Below, piece after piece: positions 33,123 to 35,232 of a DNA stretch of 35,232 nt (position 1 is the first letter of the stretch; each line of letters begins with the position of its first letter). The DNA comes from Synergistaceae bacterium. GTDB taxonomy: Bacteria > Synergistota > Synergistia > Synergistales > Aminobacteriaceae. The stretch spans positions 1 to 35,232 of the forward strand of contig JAISLU010000010.1 in assembly GCA_031277095.1 (NCBI GenBank). The letters are read 5' to 3'. Under the pieces are notes generated by a model. That model made no database searches. It saw nothing but the letters and a program-made list of their open reading frames with translations, and was not told the DNA's origin. The translations under genes and the position numbers were made by a program.

Positions 33123-34934
33123 ATGTCTTTCGGTCCTGAGTACATTCACGGCCTGCAGGCCGCGCTGAACAAAAATTTCCCCTGGCGCGTCTCCAAGGTC
33201 GAGGGCGGGGAATCGTGGATAGCGCTGCGCGTGTCGGGCCCGGAAAACTTTGGAAGAAAATTAGATGAAAAAAGAAATTTAGATGAAAAAAGAAACAGCG
33301 AATGGTTTTTGCTTTCCTGGGGATCGGGCAGCGCCGGATGCTGTTTGGTGGACGCGCCTTCCGTCGATGCGCTGAAAAAATACGCGCCGGCGAGGAGCCC
33401 CCTTGTCGAAGCGCTGAAAAGCCGTTTTTTGAAGGGACAGATCCTGGCCGCTCGGCAGTTGAACTTCGACAGAGTCCTGGAGCTGGAGGTGGTGCGCTTC
33501 GTGGCGGCGGGCTTCGGCGTGAGGTATTTTTTGGTTCTGGAGGCCACCGAGCCCACCAGCAATCTCGTTTTGCTAGACGCGGAGCGCAGGATCGAGGAAC
33601 TTGCGCGCCACGTTTCCCCCGACCACAACCGCTATCGGACGCTTCTGCCGGGACACCTGTACGTTCCTCCTCCCGCCTTCCAGGGGCCATTGCCCTCGGA
33701 ACTCGAATCTCTGTCCTTCGAGGGGCTTTCCAAGGTCAAAGGGATAGGACGCCCTCTGACCCGGTTGATAGAGGCCCATTGGGAAGATCGAGCCCCCGAT
33801 GGATGGCTTTCGGCGCTGCGGGATCTTTACCGCCCGGACCAAACGAAAACTCTTACGTGCCAATGCACCTCGAAAGGATACTTCACCTGTTTCCCCGGCC
33901 TGTTCCCGGAGGCGAAGCCCGTGGAAAACACGAAAGGCATGGAGGAAAAAGATACGGAGGGCGCATGGGTCGCCTCCGCGCGCCAAGGCGTCTTGTTTCC
34001 CTTGCTGGCGAGGCTGCGCTCGCGTCTTTTGCGCGACATGGACGCCCGCGTGGCTCGGGCGGTGAAATCGAAGGAACGTCATCTGGAGGGGTTGCTGAAA
34101 CAACTGAAAAATAACGCCGAGGCGGAGCTTTTCCGGCGCAAGGGCGAATTGCTGCTCGCCAACCTGGCAGCGATAGCGCCCCGGGCGAACAAAGCCGAGC
34201 TGAGGGAGTGGGGGAGCGGCGAAGTTCTGGAAATCGAACTCGATCCTCATTTATCGCCCTCCCGCAACGCCGAACGCTACTTTAAAAAATACAAAAAAGC
34301 CCGGGTCGATCCGCAAAAAATCCAGGAGGAAGCGGCGTCTCTGAGATGCGCTGTGGAGGAACTGCAAGAACAGCGGGACCTTCTGGACTCCATCGAAGAC
34401 CCCGCTAAACTTGAAGAAGCGGTGCAGGACGTGATGGACTGGGTTTCGCTTCCAGCCCAAAAAGCCAAAAAAGATATTAGAAAAGACCTGAGGAAAGATT
34501 CAAAAAAAGATTCGGGAAAAGCGCGAAAGGGGGTCAGGGATATTCCGCCCCATTTGCGTTTCGAGGTGGACGGCTGTGTGGTTTTGGTGGGCTTGTCCGC
34601 CCGGGGCAATCGCTTCGTCACCTTCAAACAGGCCGCGGGGGACGACCTGTGGCTGCACGCCCGCGAGCTTCCCGGCGCCCACGTCATCGTCAAGGGCCTG
34701 AAGGGCAGGGAAGGAGCCGCCCTCGCCTTTGCCGCCTCTCTAGCCGCAGCCCACAGCCGGGGCAAAGACGCCCTTTCCGTACAAGTGGACTGCACGGAAC
34801 GCCGTCACGTTCGCTCCGTTCCGGGCACCGTGGCGCTCGTCACCTACGTCGACGCCGAAACCATCCGCGCCGACCCAGGTTACTGGAAACGGTTCAGTGA
34901 ATTAGAAAACAGCGAATTAGAAAGCAGCGATTAG
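33123..34934 (+). CDS. rqcH: RqcH/NFACT ribosome-associated quality control protein
   Basis: RqcH binds split 50S subunits with a stalled peptidyl-tRNA and adds alanine tails. 603 residues. Seen: N-terminal NFACT-N part (LNFDRVLELEVVRF, PTSNLVLLDAERRI, RTLLPGHLYVPPP), HhH-like SKVKGIGRPLTRLI, coiled-coil middle (RHLEGLLKQLKNNAEAELFRRKGELLLANL), NPSRNAERYFKKYKKAR, and the NFACT-R domain (GDDLWLHARELPGAHVIVK). Inserts from short repeats are visible: LDEKRN twice near residue 47-58, a Lys-rich RKDLRKDSKKDSGKAR just before NFACT-R, and the very end SELENSELESSD. Older databases call this family fibronectin-binding protein. AAGG nine bases upstream of the ATG. Confidence 0.95.
   Translation: MSFGPEYIHGLQAALNKNFPWRVSKVEGGESWIALRVSGPENFGRKLDEKRNLDEKRNSEWFLLSWGSGSAGCCLVDAPSVDALKKYAPARSPLVEALKSRFLKGQILAARQLNFDRVLELEVVRFVAAGFGVRYFLVLEATEPTSNLVLLDAERRIEELARHVSPDHNRYRTLLPGHLYVPPPAFQGPLPSELESLSFEGLSKVKGIGRPLTRLIEAHWEDRAPDGWLSALRDLYRPDQTKTLTCQCTSKGYFTCFPGLFPEAKPVENTKGMEEKDTEGAWVASARQGVLFPLLARLRSRLLRDMDARVARAVKSKERHLEGLLKQLKNNAEAELFRRKGELLLANLAAIAPRANKAELREWGSGEVLEIELDPHLSPSRNAERYFKKYKKARVDPQKIQEEAASLRCAVEELQEQRDLLDSIEDPAKLEEAVQDVMDWVSLPAQKAKKDIRKDLRKDSKKDSGKARKGVRDIPPHLRFEVDGCVVLVGLSARGNRFVTFKQAAGDDLWLHARELPGAHVIVKGLKGREGAALAFAASLAAAHSRGKDALSVQVDCTERRHVRSVPGTVALVTYVDAETIRADPGYWKRFSELENSELESSD
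33261..33296 (+). repeat. 18-bp tandem duplication inside rqcH
   Basis: TTAGATGAAAAAAGAAAT and TTAGATGAAAAAAGAAAC, encoding LDEKRN twice in the NFACT-N domain, in frame. Confidence 0.9.
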
Positions 34935-34957
34935 AAAACAGCGATTAGAAAACGCCT
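34899..34957 (+). repeat. 15-bp repeats at the rqcH stop codon
   Basis: GAATTAGAAAACAGC, GAATTAGAAAGCAGC, then two 14-base copies beginning GATTAG. Loss of one A in the third copy shifts the frame so that TAG becomes the stop. Downstream to 35122 I see only a short repeated CAATCCGGT and no gene. Confidence 0.85.
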
Positions 34958-35122
34958 GTCAGATGAGGGGCGGACGTAGAGGGTTAGAGATTTGCAATCC
35001 GGTTTTCAATCCGGTCAGATTAGTCCACCCCACCTTTTCGGCCCTGCCGATCTTGGATCCTAAAATCCCGACGGAAAATGTACCTACAAATCATGTTTTA
35101 TATTGAACGCCTTAGAGCCTGT

Positions 35123-35232
35123 CTAATATCTTTTCAATAGCAAAGACACAAACGCCAGTTTAACCATATTCAGCGATGTCTCAATGAGCCGTTCGCAATT
35201 TTTCCAAAGTCGCCTGCATTTATCAAGCCAGC
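35123..35232 (-). CDS. IS5-family transposase, C-terminal end (window edge)
   Basis: The last 36 codons of a transposase run from the right edge to TAG at 35123. The peptide WLDKCRRLWKNCERLIETSLNMVKLAFVSLLLKRY matches the C-terminal end of IS5-family (ISL2/IS427-like) DDE transposases, where W-L...RRL..(D/N)(Y/C)E precedes the closing hydrophobic helix. The sequence GAGCCTGTCTAATATC just outside is probably the terminal inverted repeat of the element. The catalytic part is not visible, so activity cannot be judged. Confidence 0.75.
   Translation of the reverse strand, partial: WLDKCRRLWKNCERLIETSLNMVKLAFVSLLLKRY

Overview
The window looks like chromosome of an anaerobic, amino-acid-fermenting bacterium with high-GC genes. 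Synergistota (Synergistetes) is my best guess, but this is inference only. The grounds are a branched-chain amino acid ABC operon, type III glutamine synthetase, formiminotetrahydrofolate cyclodeaminase, AtoE- and AbgT-type carriers, B12 genes and no respiratory genes. Both edges cut insertion sequences: an IS1634/IS4-type transposase at 1-1505 and the 3' end of an IS5-type transposase at 35123-35232. The window may therefore be a contig broken at repeats.

Layout. 1506-2020: transposase leader with a long hairpin, then a promoter, a cobalamin riboswitch and its terminator. 2021-6365 (+): a B12-controlled operon of an exported CbiK-type cobaltochelatase, a FecCD/BtuC permease, an ATPase, a binding protein and CbiL. 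6373-12003 (-): class I aldolase FbaB, AtoE carrier, fused MsrA-MsrB, AbgT carrier. 12237-19425 (-): Tex, a BaiN/HI0933 flavoprotein, a CobB/CbiA homologue that has lost all its active-site motifs, a membrane protein with a degenerate J-domain, and an exported ankyrin protein. 19535-22761: GNAT acetyltransferase, cold-shock protein, a small membrane protein, an orphan LsrF, a Fic AMP-transferase. 22982-26284 (-): AEC carrier and type III glutamine synthetase. 26414-32743 (-): livH-M-G-F, fchA, acpS, a small membrane protein, tsaE and tsaB, mostly overlapping or closely spaced. 33123-34934 (+): RqcH/NFACT.

How the genes fit together. The left operon should be switched off when cobalamin is plentiful, and it links tetrapyrrole metal insertion outside the cytoplasm, uptake, and an early corrin-ring methylation. 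The Liv operon, glutamine synthetase, FchA, AbgT and AtoE fit import and fermentation of amino acids and related acids. TsaB and TsaE (tRNA t6A) and AcpS are housekeeping passengers on the Liv transcript.

Most unusual points: (1) the CobB-like pseudoenzyme; (2) short in-frame direct repeats of 12-24 bp at the ends and linkers of many unrelated proteins; (3) a 20-codon Met/Lys/Arg repeat ORF directly upstream of the ribosome-rescue gene rqcH; (4) a ~115-bp non-coding repeat upstream of both msrAB and livH; (5) a 24-bp exact inverted repeat pair around the glutamine synthetase locus. No tRNA, rRNA or CRISPR array was seen.
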